NCBI RefSeq assembly: GCF_030272615.1
Contig: NW_026729293.1
Coordinates: 1-64,000, forward strand
Reading direction: 5' to 3'
Source: Cryptomeria japonica
Taxonomy: Eukaryota > Streptophyta > Pinopsida > Cupressales > Cupressaceae
Length of the DNA stretch: 64,000 bases
Below the pieces are notes generated by a model. It searched no databases. It was not told where the DNA came from and saw only the letters and a list, made by a program, of their open reading frames with translations. This document shows positions 45,837 to 58,556 of the stretch, one piece after another. How positions within the stretch are numbered: position 1 is the stretch's first letter; every line of letters begins with the position of its first letter. A program made the position numbers and the translations under genes.

Positions 45837-48588
45837 TGTTAGACATAATGCACCACTGAGAGGGGGGGGGTGAATCAGTGGTTCTCAATCCTCTCTCATT
45901 AACTATCCTATGTGAGTATACCGATTAACACATCTAGCTAACTATAGACTTACTGGTTAGAGAGGAGACTAAACACAAATGCATTCACACAAAGGGACAT
46001 CAAATAACACCAGGATGTACAAGGAAAAACCTTGGTGAGCAATGCTGCTAGAAACTACTGCTCCGATCCAACCTCACAATGAAAACTCTGTTACAATGTT
46101 TAGGGCACCAACCCAAGGAGCACCAAGCCCTGATTTAGGGCACCAACCCCTAATTTAGGGCACCAACCCAAGGAGCACCAACCCCTGAATTAGGGCACCA
46201 ACCCAAGGAGCACCAACCCCTAACTTGTTTATGGGCTACAACCCAAAGGAGCTGCAACCCCTGCACCAAGATAAAAATCAGTGTTCAAGCTTAAAACATC
46301 AATTACAAAAGTAGTTATTCTGTTACAAGTGAATCTTGCAAACATTTCAAAATGCCTTACTCTGCTAGTGAAATACCTTCTTTGCTACACTGACTTACTG
46401 TTTTGCTACTCTCATCCACTGCTTTGCTTGTTGGTAAACTCTACCAGTTCATCTCTCTTCTATTATTCTCTTACTGAATCTTCTCCTTACTACTTTTCTC
46501 TTCACCAATACTACACTCTGCCAGTTCTACGTCTGCCTACTCTACAACTTCCTTCACCTCTACTCTGCTGGTATGGATACTACCGGTTCTTCTCTTCTAC
46601 CGATTGAACACTTCAACCAAGTTGTTCCTCACTCTTACTCTCTTCTCAGATATTTGTTGAGCACTTGGCTGATTTTCTCTCACATGTAGAAGTAATACAC
46701 TTCGCAACAACACACAAATACTTATGTTTAACAACAACACTTAACAATGTCTTTTGCTTGCACATTTATAGCCCAGACTTCCCACCAAGAACCAATTCAA
46801 ACTTGACGCCTTAAGGTTTTCTCCATTGATCACGAGGCACATCAAATCCAATAAGATCTGATTGGATCACAAGTCTGAGATGGCTGCCTGCACATTTCCA
46901 CCATTATCGTGTCTTCCAAAACATGCCTTCCTTTTTTAGCAACCTGCAATCAATCTGTCGGCTTTGCTCAGTCAATTGCCATAAATGGCCCAGCTGTTTC
47001 CTCCACCTACTCCGATCAAAATAATCAATCTATCCAGGATCTCGAGCCACACAACTTTACAACTCTACCTCAAGCTTTGCAATCACCATTAATGTCAGAC
47101 CAATCACAACTACCTCACCAACCTCACTTCACCGACCTGTGCATGTTTCATCTGCCACTTCATGCAAGTTTGCCACTTCATCTTCACATGGCATCACTAT
47201 CGGTATCCACCTCATCAGATTGCTCTGTCGATTAATGCCTAGTCACCGACCACACATATAACCATTTTCATCTAGCGGTTAACAAACCCTACCGACATAT
47301 TACACCTTGTCAGTAAACTTTCATGCCAACACCAACTTAATCTTATTGGTGTTGTACATCAACCGGGCATCAACCATGTCGGTCCTCAGCAACTATCAGG
47401 AGTAACTCAACATGTGTAATCTCCATTAGATGAAGATCTTCCACTCTTTCTCATTCTTCTCACTCAGCTATATGCTAGTATCCTTGTTTACTGGTAATTA
47501 CCTAGATGACTTGATGTCATCATCCTCCATTTGATCTACATTGGTGGTAACTCAACACACCTTCTTCAAATGCCTATCAGGTGTGTATCTCTGATCACAC
47601 TCTCCTTAACCTTCAGTTTGCTGCACTCCTCTTAATCAGGTGAGAACCTTATCTTCCTTGTTTCTTCTCTGATGATTCATCAGTTGACATAACATGTCAA
47701 CTATCATCCATGTAGATTCTGGTAGATGTGTCTACCAGTGGACAACATGCTTTCCTTTTTTTTTGTCGGTGAGACACATTGATGACACCAAGTCATCAAA
47801 CTCCAACTATTCTGTACTGTCCATCTGCATTCCGGTATCACCATGTATATCTCGACAGACTCACTAGCATCCTTCTCCATCAAACTGGTTCTCCACTCAT
47901 TTGGTTTGTCAAGATGACAAACACACCATCTCAACATCTCAGTCTTCCTTCAATGTCTCGGTAGCACACCTTGTTTTCACTTGCTTATCCGGTGTGCTTC
48001 AATCACCCGTCTAGCTCAAGGAATCATTCTTCCAGTGCAAGTGTGACTTTACCGAGGGGAGGATATATCTTCAACATGAGATATGTCCCGATGATTTTCC
48101 ATATTTCATCCTGCACACAAAGGCAACATACTCTATCAACCTATCACCTAGCCCATGATAGCTTCTTCATTTGGTGGGAGTCCTTCTAGTTATCCTTACA
48201 GTAGCAATCTGGTGGCCTACTCATACTTCTCCTTTGGCATTGATGTGAACCAAATAGCATTTTTCCACTTCAGCACAATCAATGCCCATAATGTAATCTC
48301 TCCATTCCGGTTGCATGCAACACCATATCAATAACCCTTTTATAGAGTGATCACTTTACTGCCCCTCTATCATACCAGTACACACCAGTTCTACCTTCTG
48401 CATGAAGATGGTCACCTAGTTGTCGCTAATGACAATACAACAACACTTCTCCCATACCGGTCCAACTTCTATTCCGATTGACATCAAACTTTAATGCCAA
48501 CACCCTCTTGTTGACTAGTTGACATCAATGTTAGTGATACTGGTAACATTCTATACCAGTTGACATTAATGACAACACAATGCCAACA
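45837..48588 (+). mobile_element. 2.75-kb solo LTR inside a microsatellite
   Basis: Starts TGTTAGACATAATGCACC and ends ATGCCAACA. ATATA lies on both sides (45832-45836, 48589-48593), compatible with a 5-bp TSD, though inside TA repeats this match is weak evidence. The body is rich in ACCGGT/ACCAGT-like words and holds no recognised retrotransposon coding domain. Confidence 0.7.
46102..46235. repeat. AGGGCACCAACCC tandem repeats in the solo LTR
   Basis: Units of 35 or 20 bp built from AGGGCACCAACCC and AGGAGCACCAACCCC repeat four times with small changes. Confidence 0.85.
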
Positions 48589-48700
48589 ATATATATATGT
48601 ATTTATGTATATATATGTATATATGTACACACACATATATGTATATATAATTATGTATGTATATATGTACATAAATGCATGCATGTATATATGTATGTGT

Positions 48701-48733
<33 letters not shown>

Positions 48734-48772
48734 GATACACACACACATATATGTATGTGTGTGTGTGTGTAT
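48589..48772. repeat. Compound TA/CA/TG microsatellite, right block
   Basis: Continuation of the interrupted microsatellite on the other side of the solo LTR, with ACACAC and TGTGTG tracts. Confidence 0.97.
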
Positions 48773-49833
48773 AGGAGTATTTAGGACATTATCTATCTAT
48801 TTCATTAATTAAGTCCTCTAATTACTTTATTCACTTAATCTTTGGGTACTTTTTCCTTTTATTAAATTAGGTTAGTAATAGCTTAAGTTGTCTCATTCAT
48901 TATGATTATGACACTTGGCACTAGAAAATTTAAACAAGCTTTAGGGTTTGCATCTAGGGTTTCATTCATCCTTTTCACAAGAATTCGTTCATTTGTAACA
49001 TTAATTATTTTGTGCAATCAATACATAATTCTTAGGTTGTTGAGCATATTATTCTTACTTGATCTCTTTTTTTTTGTGACAAATGGTGTGATTTTAGATG
49101 GTTCTTGGTTTGTGAGGTTAAATCATCAAATTTTACGTAGTATAAGAGAGAATATACTAAGTTACTATACATATTCTTGAGGGATTTTTCCTTGAGATAA
49201 TTTTCTCTGCACTTTCGGCTCAAATGGAGGTTTCTATCGTGTTCGTAGTGTCCCAAAACCTATATATTGGCTTATGTTTCATCAGAATATGAGTAGTTGG
49301 AGTTCTATGTGAATTTAAATGAGGGGACACAAATTGATGCAAGATATGACGGCTAGCAAAAAAAATGGACACTTTGGAGAAAATCTGACCTCACCATCAA
49401 GCTCAAAGCAACCAAAAACACTAAGATCACTTGACAAATCATCAAAATCCAAGTTGGGCAAAACATTTTGGGGGAAAATTTTATAAGGTTAAAAATTTGT
49501 ATAGTCCATACAACTATATGTAGGTGGTACTCATCCTACTTAAGATCGCCTCATTGTTTGTGCAAGCGAAAACAAAATTCTTCGATTAAAAAAAAAAAAA
49601 TCCATTTTTTTTGCGAAGTCAAAGGAGGTGAAATATTTTTTTAAGGTTTGTATCATACAAACTTGCATACGTAGGAGGTTTTATTGATGTCATCAAGACA
49701 TGTTAGATGCCCATTCAACCCTTTGATTACAATGTTAATGCCCCTATCAACATCATGTCAACACCATGTTGGTGTCGTGTCAACACTTAGAGGGAATATA
49801 TTGTTAAGATTCTACTGATGTCAATAGTACGTA

Positions 49834-50203
49834 TTGTCTTGGAAAGCCTCATCAAGCCTTATTTTACCTAATGGTGAGAATCAATGTTATGTAGAGAAGA
49901 TTAATGAGCTTCAAAACCTTCTCCTAAAGCATAATAATGAGCCACCTTCATCTAGTTCGTCTTCTTCTATAAATTCACAACTTGCACATTTTGTCTTCTT
50001 CTATGGTATGTGGTGAAGAAATAATGAAGGTCCATGCTTTATTTGCATCCACACATCTCCAGTATAGTTCGTGGCTTCTTGACTCATTAGGCTCTCATCA
50101 TATAATTTCATCTATGGATATGTTCTATTCATATGGCTTCTTGTTTCATGCCTTTCTAGACACAAGGGAAAACAAATACATATTACTTGAGAATAAATCC
50201 TGA
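49834..50203 (+). pseudogene. Trace of a Ty1/copia-like gag-protease region
   Basis: A Ser-rich piece (NEPPSSSSSSSINSQLA) is followed, after a frame change, by SSWLLDSLGSHHIISSMD, which resembles the copia protease signature WLLDSGASHHI with the catalytic Asp kept. No flanking LTR, integrase or RT is recognised. The match rests on this short motif. Confidence 0.45.
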
Positions 50204-50312
50204 TATATGTCCTATACCTCAATCAGTGATTTGGACATCTTTGATAAAGTCAAAAATTTTAAAAATCCGAAAAAAATATTTAACAAAAAAAATCTAAAAA
50301 AAATCAAATTTT

Positions 50313-50393
50313 CCAAAAATCCAAAAAATAAAATATCTTCCAAAAATCCAAAAAATAAAATATCTTCCAAAAATCCAAAGAAAGAAAATATTT
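50313..50393. repeat. Three tandem 27-bp repeats
   Basis: Units start at 50313, 50340 and 50367. The 27-bp period keeps a frame open (KNPKNKISS per unit), but the sequence is A-rich and a protein is not supported. Confidence 0.85.
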
Positions 50394-51071
50394 TTCAAAT
50401 ATCTAGAAAATTCCAATCCATCTCACCATGCAATCAAACATCAACATCATAACTATTTGCCTGCCCTAGTAAATTACACTTCCATCACCATCATCATAAT
50501 CACTACCATACCATAATAAATTGTCTCTTTGTTAAGATAACGATACTTTAGACAAAACAATCATTGCATTGCAACATCTTAATCAGTGTTCCATCATTGA
50601 AACTAGAAATTCATCTTAAATTAGATTTTCACTCCCAAAAGAAGACAATATGCTTTTGTTCTAAAAAATTTCTTATACATGTTTCATCTTCAAAGGTAGA
50701 CACTTGTTTTATATGTGATGTTTCCTTCCTGAAATGAAAGCACATGATCTTTATCATCCTATCGAGAAACACTCATATTTGACAAGAAGATCTAAATGGT
50801 TGTTGACTTGTTTGGTCTGTGAGTCTTTTCTTTTTCTTGATCTTCTTATGTCATGTTCATATGCTACTCGAGGATATTCATATGTGTTTAGAAGAGTGAG
50901 GATGAGACATTGACATTATTTTTTTATGTTCTTTTTGTGGGAAGTTCTTATGAAGTTATAGGGAAAGGGTGTTCTTGGTGTTTATTTTGACATGAACATT
51001 TCCCATCATCTTATCTCCTATGCAAATCAAACGCCATCTAACACTTTTTTTGTATGGGTCATAATGGTTTG

Positions 51072-52492
51072 TGGTGCACAACACCTTCTACTACACCTCT
51101 ATTGAAGCACATGGTGGTGTCTACATGTTCATTTGTGATATAATAATGGGTTGGATCAATGATCACCCTTGATGTAATTGAGTGCCTACTTGTATGTTCA
51201 ATAATCTCTTTGGTGAACATATAAACCTAGAGGTTTATTGGGCTATGAAGGCTTGAAATTTGGATTTTCAATGTTGGTGTGTCTAGGATGTTGTCTTAGG
51301 TGTTTGGAGTAAAAAAAATGACAAATAATAACATTGGATGTGTTTCCATAAGGTCTAAGTGGTTAATAACAAATGTTGTCCTAAGTTGCAAAATGTTGCA
51401 TTTGTTGTCAAGCAACTTTTCAAAGTTGCTGGTAGGATGCTAACTACTTCTCCAACGGTCCTAAATATTAAAAAAATGGTTATGGACATTGGAAAAGGTT
51501 GATATATTCTTGGAAAACTATGGGAAAGATAGAGTTGAGAGTTTTGTAAAGTTTGGTGGAGAAAGTGAATAGAACAAGTCTGAATTTGCCATAACAGTGA
51601 CATTTTTCCATACAGTCCATACAGGGTGTGAGGTCTACTAATAAATTTTTGGTTTGATTAGAAAGATCCTTGAAATACCTTTCCAATGCATTTGGTCTGA
51701 CCTCTTTAAGTGAAGTTTAGTGGAAGTTATAAGCGTCTTACCCTCTGTAGGTCTGAAACCCTCAATTTTCAAGGCTTACAATGCAAATGGGATGCTAACT
51801 TGAAATTTACTCATTGGGATCCAATGGCCATTGGTAGAATGCAATTTAGGGGCATGTATTTTGAGATTCCAGAGGGGTGAGGTCAAACGAGTTGGTTGCT
51901 AACCTTACCACCAAGCCCTAGTCTAAACTGGGTTTAGATTAGATTAGATGAGTTTCATTGAACATACTATGAGTAATGACGAGATGATGAGTTGAACTAA
52001 TGGAATTGGAGTATTTGGACATAGAAGAAACCTCCTAAAGAGTGTGAACCTTCCTGTGACCCCATTCTCATATATCTCTTTTGTAAAACCTGTCTAACTT
52101 GATCAATTGGGCCTTTGACCCAAGTAGGTGTTGAAGTGTACAAGAATAGGGTGGAACTCCAATCTTTTGGAATCTGATAGTAATTTCAAAAGGGTTTCTG
52201 AAACCAAAATTTATTTAGGGTGTTGTTTGGCATTATTTGGAGAAAAATCTAAAAAGACAGTAGGCCTGTTTAAGCCTCAAAAGATAATATTTTCCTTGTG
52301 CTCCAAAGTATCATTGTAGGAGACCTTAATAGGTCTTAGGAAGTGTGTAGAATTGTTGTGCCATCCCTTGTTAGGAGTAAGAATCCAATTTCACATTTGA
52401 GGTGTGGTTATATCCTTGATAGAGACTCAAGGGATAGAAGACCAAGGCGTGTAGGTGGGTTTATCACCTTACTGCTGCCAATCTCTACATCA
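51072..52492 (+). repeat. 5' LTR
   Basis: Matches the 3' LTR throughout, with small indels. It has about 40 bp extra near 51390-51425 and lacks a 23-bp piece seen near 58297-58319. Minus-strand frames repeated in both LTRs are not genes. Confidence 0.92.
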
Positions 52493-52494
52493 GG

Positions 52495-52506
52495 CGGTAT
52501 CAAAGC
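52495..52506 (+). promoter_or_regulatory. Primer-binding-site-like sequence
   Basis: CGGTATCAAAGC, near the tRNA-Met PBS TGGTATCAGAGC, two bases after the LTR end. Confidence 0.6.
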
Positions 52507-52509
52507 ATC

Positions 52510-53640
52510 ATGATAGCCTTGGGGATAAATAAAGAAATGGAAGATGCAATAGAGAATAGTGAGGAGATTCCCACTAGACCCATGAAAAACATGGAGTTGG
52601 CCAAGGTAGTGAGGGAGCAGATGACCAAGAATAAAAAGATGGAGGAGGAGATAGAAAGGTTGAAGAAAGACCAGACATGCAAGGGAGTTGCATCAGCATC
52701 TGATGGAGAAGGAGAAGAAGAAAAAGAGAGACTATTGATGCCGACAGACCAAAGGCAATTTGTTGAAGCCCTGAATAGGGTAGGAAGAAGAGACAATAGA
52801 GTAGAACTACCTACATTCTCTGGAAAGATGAATCTAGAAGAGTATATGGATTGGATAGAAGGAATGATCAATTATTTTGATTGTGAAGAGGTATTTGAAA
52901 ACCAAAGGGTGAAGGTGGCTAAATCCAAAATGAAAGGTCCAACTCTTAGTTGGTGGAACTTTCTATAAAATGAAAGAGATGAAGAAAGAAAGAGACCTAT
53001 AACCTCATGGAAGAAGATGTAGATAGAGATCAAAAGCTAGTTTGTACCTGAGGACTATGAGATAATATTACACAAGAGATTACATAATCTAAGGCAAAGG
53101 GATTTGGATGTTTGTACTTACACTGAGGAGTTCCACATGATGACCCTCAAAGCAAAGATGCTAGAGAGTGAGACACAAAAGCTAGCAAGGTACATGAATG
53201 GTCTTAAGTTCAGTATTCAACATGAACTAAGTTTGTTTAACCTTGAATCAGTGCACAAGTGTTTTCATATAGCACTTAGGATTGAGGAGAAGCAGAAAAG
53301 GAGAGGAGAACATAATAATAGAGGAAAGGGTACAAGTTTCAGAGGCAAAGGTAGATTGAATGGAAGAGGATCATCTCCTAAACCCCAAGGAGAGTCTAGC
53401 CATCAGGAACAAGAGGGAGAATCAGGGAACAAAGGTACCTTTATAAGGAGGAGGAGAAATAGTAGAGGAAGATTCAGTGGAAGAGGACCTAGTATCTTCA
53501 TCGGTAGGTGTTTTTCATGAAACCAAGTTGGGCATCAGTCATTCAGATGTCCTGAGAAGCTAAGCAATGGTATCCAAGGAGGTGATAGGAGAGCACATTT
53601 AATACAAGAAGAAGATAGTCAAAGCATGACCTCCTACCAC
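52510..53640 (+). pseudogene. Gag with a stop in the zinc knuckle
   Basis: 52510-52968 begins MIALGINKEMEDAIENSEEI and includes a Lys/Glu coiled-coil-like part and a capsid-type domain (LPTFSGKMNLEEYMDWIEGM). Stops at 52966 and a few more codons follow. 53104-53520 continues (LDVCTYTEEFHMM, Arg/Gly-rich RGGR-type tail). At the knuckle, CFS-stop-NQVGHQSFRC replaces CFxCNQVGHQSFRC: a TGA stands where the second Cys should be. Confidence 0.85.
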
Positions 53641-53793
53641 ACATCAACTTCAAAGTCTAGACATCTGAAGAAAGGAGAACTCTTGATGATCAATAGGACC
53701 CTCTTGAAAGTGCCAACCATGAATGAATCATCTTAGAGGAAATCTCTTTTTAGAACCTCCTACAAGGTACAAGGCAAGGTATGCAAAGTCATT

Positions 53794-54462
53794 GTGGAAT
53801 TAGGCTCCACAAATAACATAGCTTTTGTTGAAATTTTTACTAAGATTGACTTGCAGAGAATACCCCATCCCCATCCCTATAAAGTTTCTTGGTTGAACAA
53901 AGGTAAAAAAAACTTGATTAGTGAGCAAGTTTGCATAGAATTTTCAATAGGTGAATACAAAGATAGGGTGTTGTGTGATGTAGTAGAAATGGATGCTTGT
54001 CATCTGCTACTAGGCAGGCCTTGTCAATATGATGTAGATGCTAGGCATGAGGGAAGGAAGAATGTTTACACCATCACCAAGAATGGGGTGAACTTCACTA
54101 TGACACCTCTTCCGGATGACAATAAGGATAAGCACATTGTGACTAGTGTCATGCTAGTAGATGAGAGGGAGTTCATGAAGGGTTTGAAGGAGAAGGATAC
54201 CCCTTGCTTTGAAATAGTTGTCAAGCCTAATATTACACCTAAGAAGCATCCTAAGAGCCAAGAGATAGAAAGGAGAGTAGGTCCTATAGAGGTTCAAAAT
54301 CTGCTAGATCGATATAAGGGGATAGTTACTAATAGTACCACAAATTCCTTACCCCCTCAAAGGGAAACTAGTCATTGTATTAACCTCATATCAGGTGCTA
54401 CACTACCCAATAAGGCAGCATACAAGCTTACCTATGAAAAAAATGCAGAAGTTGCAAGATAG
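53794..54462 (+). pseudogene. Protease and spacer before RT
   Basis: 222 codons. The protease block reads VIVELGSTNNIAF where VIVDSGSTDN is normal, so the catalytic Asp is replaced by Glu. C-terminal DACHLLLGRPCQYD is well kept. It continues to the RT N terminus (CINLISGATLPNKAAYK). An in-frame TAG follows at 54460. Confidence 0.85.
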
Positions 54463-55480
54463 ATCCAAGAATTGCTTGAGAAAGGGTTCATTAGGAAGAG
54501 CATAAGTCCCCGTGTAGTCCCTGCAATACTAGCTCCTAAGAAAGAAGGAACATGGAGGTTGTGTAATGACTAGGGTCATTAATAAGATAAAAATCAGATA
54601 TAGATTCCCAATGCCAAGAATGGAGGACTTGATGGATTGTCTAGGAGGGGCCAAGCACTATTCCAAAATGGATTTGAAAAGTGGTTATCATCAAATAAGG
54701 ATTAGAGATGGAGACCAATGGAAGACAACTTTTAAGACCAATGAAGGCCTATTTGAGTGGATGGTAATTCCATTTGGACTTTCCAACGCCCCTAGTACAT
54801 TCATGAGACTCATGAATGAGGTTCTCAAGCCCTTCATCAATCATTTTGCAGTAGTGTATCTAGATGATATATTGATTTTCAGTAAAGACAGGAATGAACA
54901 TCTAACACACTTGGATTTGGTGTCGCAAAGGTTACATGAGGAGCAGTTGAAGATCAATTTGGATAAATGTGTCTTCTTATAGGAAGAACTACTGTTCCTT
55001 GGGTTTGTAACCTAAATTGGCCAATCCCTCAGTCAACCCCTCAGTCAGCAAGTGAGGTAAAAGGTTTCCATGGGTTAGCAAGTTTTTATAGAAAGTTTAT
55101 TAAGAATTTCAATGGGGTTAGTGCACCAATGATAGAAACCATAAAAGGTGGAAGGAAATGCCAATTTGTCTGGGCTAAGGAGGCTAATAGATCTTTTGAG
55201 TTTTTGAAAACTAATATTTTAGAGCAACCTATTTGAGTATTCCCTGACTTTCATAAGGTTTTCACTATTGAGTGTGATGCATCAAAGAAGGCCATAGGAG
55301 GAGTCTTGAGTCAGAAAGGTAGGATAGAAGCATTTTTCAGTGAGAAACTAAATGAGGCAAAGCAAAATTATTCTACATATGACCTAGAGATGTATGCTAT
55401 GGTGCAATATCTTAGGAAGTGGAGACATTATCTCTTACCTAAGGAGTTTATTGTATATACTAACAACATGCTTTAAGTTT
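54463..55480 (+). pseudogene. Reverse transcriptase and RNase H
   Basis: After a frame shift near 54565, the piece 54566-54982 carries [13 protein letters not shown]-type ([14 protein letters not shown]), [17 protein letters not shown] and an intact YLDDILIF box. The thumb and RNase H follow in another frame: GLASFYRKFIKNF and then CDASKKAIGGVLSQ (about 55270) and YSTYDLEMYAMV. The DxN block (VYTNNMLQV) is changed and then cut by stops near 55475. Confidence 0.88.
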
Positions 55481-55523
55481 TTTGAACATTTAGGAGAAAC
55501 TAAATCACCGACATATGAAATAG

Positions 55524-56147
55524 ATGGAGTATCTCCAAGCTTACACTTTCACTATCCTACATAAGAAAGGAGTAGCTAATAAAGTTGCCGATGCACTTAG
55601 TAGAGGGAACTTAGCAATCCAGGAGATTCAATTGGAAAGCATGGGAATCAGTGCCTTAAAAGACATGTATCAAGGGGATGAATATTTCAAGGAGGCTTAT
55701 GAGGTTTGTAAGGACATGAATGAGATGTATCATACTAATTTTTCTGATTATATTCTCCAGGAAGGCTTACTTTTCAAGGGCAGTCAACTTTGTATTCCTA
55801 ATTGCTCCATGAGGGAAAATATTGTAAAGGAAAAACATTGTGGGGGTTTGTCAGAACACTTTGGACTTGATAAGACACTTGAATTGGTTAGGAGATTCTA
55901 CTTTTGGCCTAGGATGCAGTTAGATGTGAGAAAGTATGTGACAGAGTGTGTGGTATGCCAAAGGGCAAAGGGGACAAGTTCCAATGTAGGTCTATATACT
56001 CCATTATCAATCCCTACCAAACCTTGGGATTCAGTTAGTATGGACTTTGTCTTAGGTCTTCCTAGGACTAAATCAGGACATTATATATGTTGTTGTGGAC
56101 AGGTTTTCCAAAATGGCATACTTTTTTCCATGCAAAGTTACACATGA
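55524..56147 (+). pseudogene. RNase H end and integrase N-terminal half
   Basis: Starts at the RNase H tail (NKVADALSRG) and reads through the HHCC domain (KHCGGLSEHFGLDKT, CVVCQRAKG) into the core (PWDSVSMDFVLGLPRTK, first catalytic Asp). A frameshift at about 56085 ends it; the reading continues in the next piece. Confidence 0.88.
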
Positions 56148-57114
56148 TGCTTCCAATATTGCAGGTTTGTTCTTCAAGGAGATTGTTAGACTTAATGGGT
56201 TACTCTTAAGCATTATATCAGACCGAGATCCTATGTTTGTAGGACATTTTTGGAGGACTTTGTGGCATAGGTTGGGGACAAAATTGTCCTTCTCTTCTGC
56301 TTATCACCCTCAATCTGATGGACAGACAAAGGTGATTAATAGATCCCTTTGTAATTTGTTGAGGTGTTTAATTAAGGACCATGGGGCCACTTGGGATACT
56401 ATTCTTCCACAAGAAGAGTTCTCATATAATGACTCTGTGAATAGAAGTACAATACCGTGTCCTTTTCAAATTGTATATGGGACCCATCCTAGAGGTGTTC
56501 TTGAACTTCGAGAAGTGCAGAATATTGAAAGGAGGAGTGCTCAAGCAGATGATTTTTCTGAAGTGATGAGGGACATACATGAACAAGTCCGGGATAGATT
56601 GATACAAACCACTGCAAAGTATAAGCAAGCAGTAGATGTCAGAAGGAGAGATGTTCAGTTCAAGGTGGGAGACATGGTGATGGTTCATCTAAAAAAAGAA
56701 AGACTCCCTAAGGAGAAGTACACCAATATACTCATGAAAAAGATAGGTCCTTTCAAGGTCCTCAAGAGATGGACAAATGCATACAAGATAGATATACCTC
56801 TTGATGTTGGTATATCTCCTATATTCAATGTTTCTAATATATATGCATATAAAGGTTCTGTGGATGATGTTTGTGTTGTAGGTCCATCTGATTCTTCTAG
56901 TCCAACTACGTTGGAAGGACTTACTCCCCCTCTCAAACCTGAGATTGAGTGCATTTTGGATCAAAGGGTTAGCAAGAAGACAAGGAGGAAGACTTACTTG
57001 GAGTACCTAGTCAAATGGAAGAATAAACCTTTAGAGGATGATACATTGATGACTTTTGAGTCCATTGAGAAGACCATAACAAGATTTGCAAACATCCCAA
57101 CTCAAGGGACTTGA
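56095..57114 (+). pseudogene. Integrase core, C-terminal domain and chromodomain
   Basis: 339 codons. The core continues (MDRFSKMAYFFPC, IISDRDPMFVGHFW with the second Asp, AYHPQSDGQTKVINR with Lys at the catalytic Glu position). The C-terminal domain follows (VGDMVMVHLKKERLP, ISPIFNVSNIYAY), then a chromodomain-like end (KTYLEYLVKWKNKPLEDDTL, W changed to L). Open without stops to 57112. Marks the element as chromovirus-like. Confidence 0.88.
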
Positions 57115-57136
57115 GTTTCTTTTGGGCCCGGGAGTA

Positions 57137-58551
57137 TGGTGCAGAACACCTTCTTCTACACCTCTATTTCAACCACATGGTGGTGTCTACATGTTCATTT
57201 GTGATGTAATAATGGTTTGGATCAATGATCACCCTTGCTATAATTGAGTGCCTATTTGTATGGTCAATAATCTCTTAGGTGAACATATAAACCTAGAGGT
57301 TTATTAGGCCATGAAGGCTTGCAATTTGGATTTTCAATGTTGTTGTGTCTAGGATGTTTTCTTAGGTGTTTGGAGTAAAAAAAATGACAAATAATAACCT
57401 TGGATGTGTTTCCATAAGGTCTAAGTGGTTAATAACCAATGTTGTCCAAAGTTTCAAAGTTGCCGGTAGGATGCTAACTACTTATCCAATGGTCCTAACT
57501 ATTCAAAAATTGGTTATGGATGTTGGAAAAGGTTTTTGTATGCTCGGACAACCATGGGAAAGATAGAGTTGAGAGTTTTGTAAAGTTTGGTGGAGAAAGT
57601 GAATAGAACAAGTCCGATTTTGCCATAACAGTGACTTTTTTTTGTACTGTCCATACATGGTGTGAGGTCTACTGATGAATTTTTGGTTTGATTAGAAAGA
57701 TCCCTGAAATACCTTTCCAATGCATTTGGTCTGACCTCTTGGAGTGAATTTTAGTGAAAGTTATAAGCGTTTTACCCTCTGCAGGTCTGAAACCCTCCAT
57801 TTTAAAGGGTTACAATGCAAATGGGACCCTAACTTGCAATCTACTCATTGGGATCCAATTTACATTGGTATAATGCAAGGTAGGGGCATGTATTTTGAGA
57901 TTACAAAGGGGTGAGGTCAGAGGAGTTGGTTGGTAACCTTACCACCAAGCGCTAGTCTAAACTGTTTGAGGGTTTAGATTAGATTAGATGAGGTTCATTG
58001 AGCATACTATGAGTAATGATGAGATGATGAGTTGAAATAATGGAATTGGAGTATTTGGACATAGAAGAAACCTCCTAAAGAGGTGGGACCTTCCTGTGAC
58101 CCCATTCTCATATACCTCCTTTGTAAAACCAGTCTAACTTGATCAATTAGGCATGTGTCCCAAGTAGGTGTTGAAGAGTGCAAGAATAGGGTGGAACTGC
58201 AATATTTTGGAATCTGATAGTAATTCCAAAAGGGTGTCTAAAACCTAATTTTTTTTAGGGTTTTGTTTGGTATTATTTGGAGAAAAATCCAAAAAGAGTA
58301 AAATAGGGCTACTAACCAGTAGGCCTGTTTAAACCTCAAAAGCCAATATTTGCCTTGTGCTCCAAAGTATCATTGTGGGAGACCTTAATAGGTCTTAGGA
58401 AGTGTGTAGAAGTGTTGTGTCATCCCTTGTTAGGAGTAAGAAATTGATTACACATTTGAGGTGTGGTTGTAGCCTTGATAGAGACTCAAGGGATAGAAGA
58501 CCAAGGTGTGTAGGTGGGTTTATCACCTTACTGCTGCCAATCTCTGCATCA
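57137..58551 (+). repeat. 3' LTR
   Basis: Starts TGGTGCAGAACACC after a polypurine tract and ends CTGCATCA; TSD GTTTG follows. Confidence 0.93.
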
Positions 58552-58556
58552 GTTTG

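Larger units (their letters stand above)
48773..51066. other. Mostly non-coding, degenerate
   Basis: Apart from the copia-like trace and the 27-bp repeat listed separately, nothing is recognised. Confidence 0.5.
51072..58551 (+). mobile_element. Complete chromovirus-like Ty3/gypsy element with TSD GTTTG
   Basis: LTRs 51072-52492 and 57137-58551, both starting TGGTGCA and ending GCATCA or ACATCA. The 5-bp TSD GTTTG is at 51067-51071 and 58552-58556. PBS-like CGGTATCAAAGC follows the 5' LTR and the polypurine tract TTTTGGGCCCGGGAGTA precedes the 3' one. Gag, protease, RT, RNase H and integrase are in order, with stops or frameshifts in each part. The best-defined element in the window. Confidence 0.93.

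Noticed and set aside
45484-45888. Tyr/Ile/Val/Cys-rich ORFs on both strands
   Set aside because: Translation of TA/CA microsatellite; same at 48484-48784.
51480-51686. Minus-strand ORF repeated at 57514-57720
   Set aside because: It is the same stretch of the two LTRs; no homology to a protein and opposite to the element.
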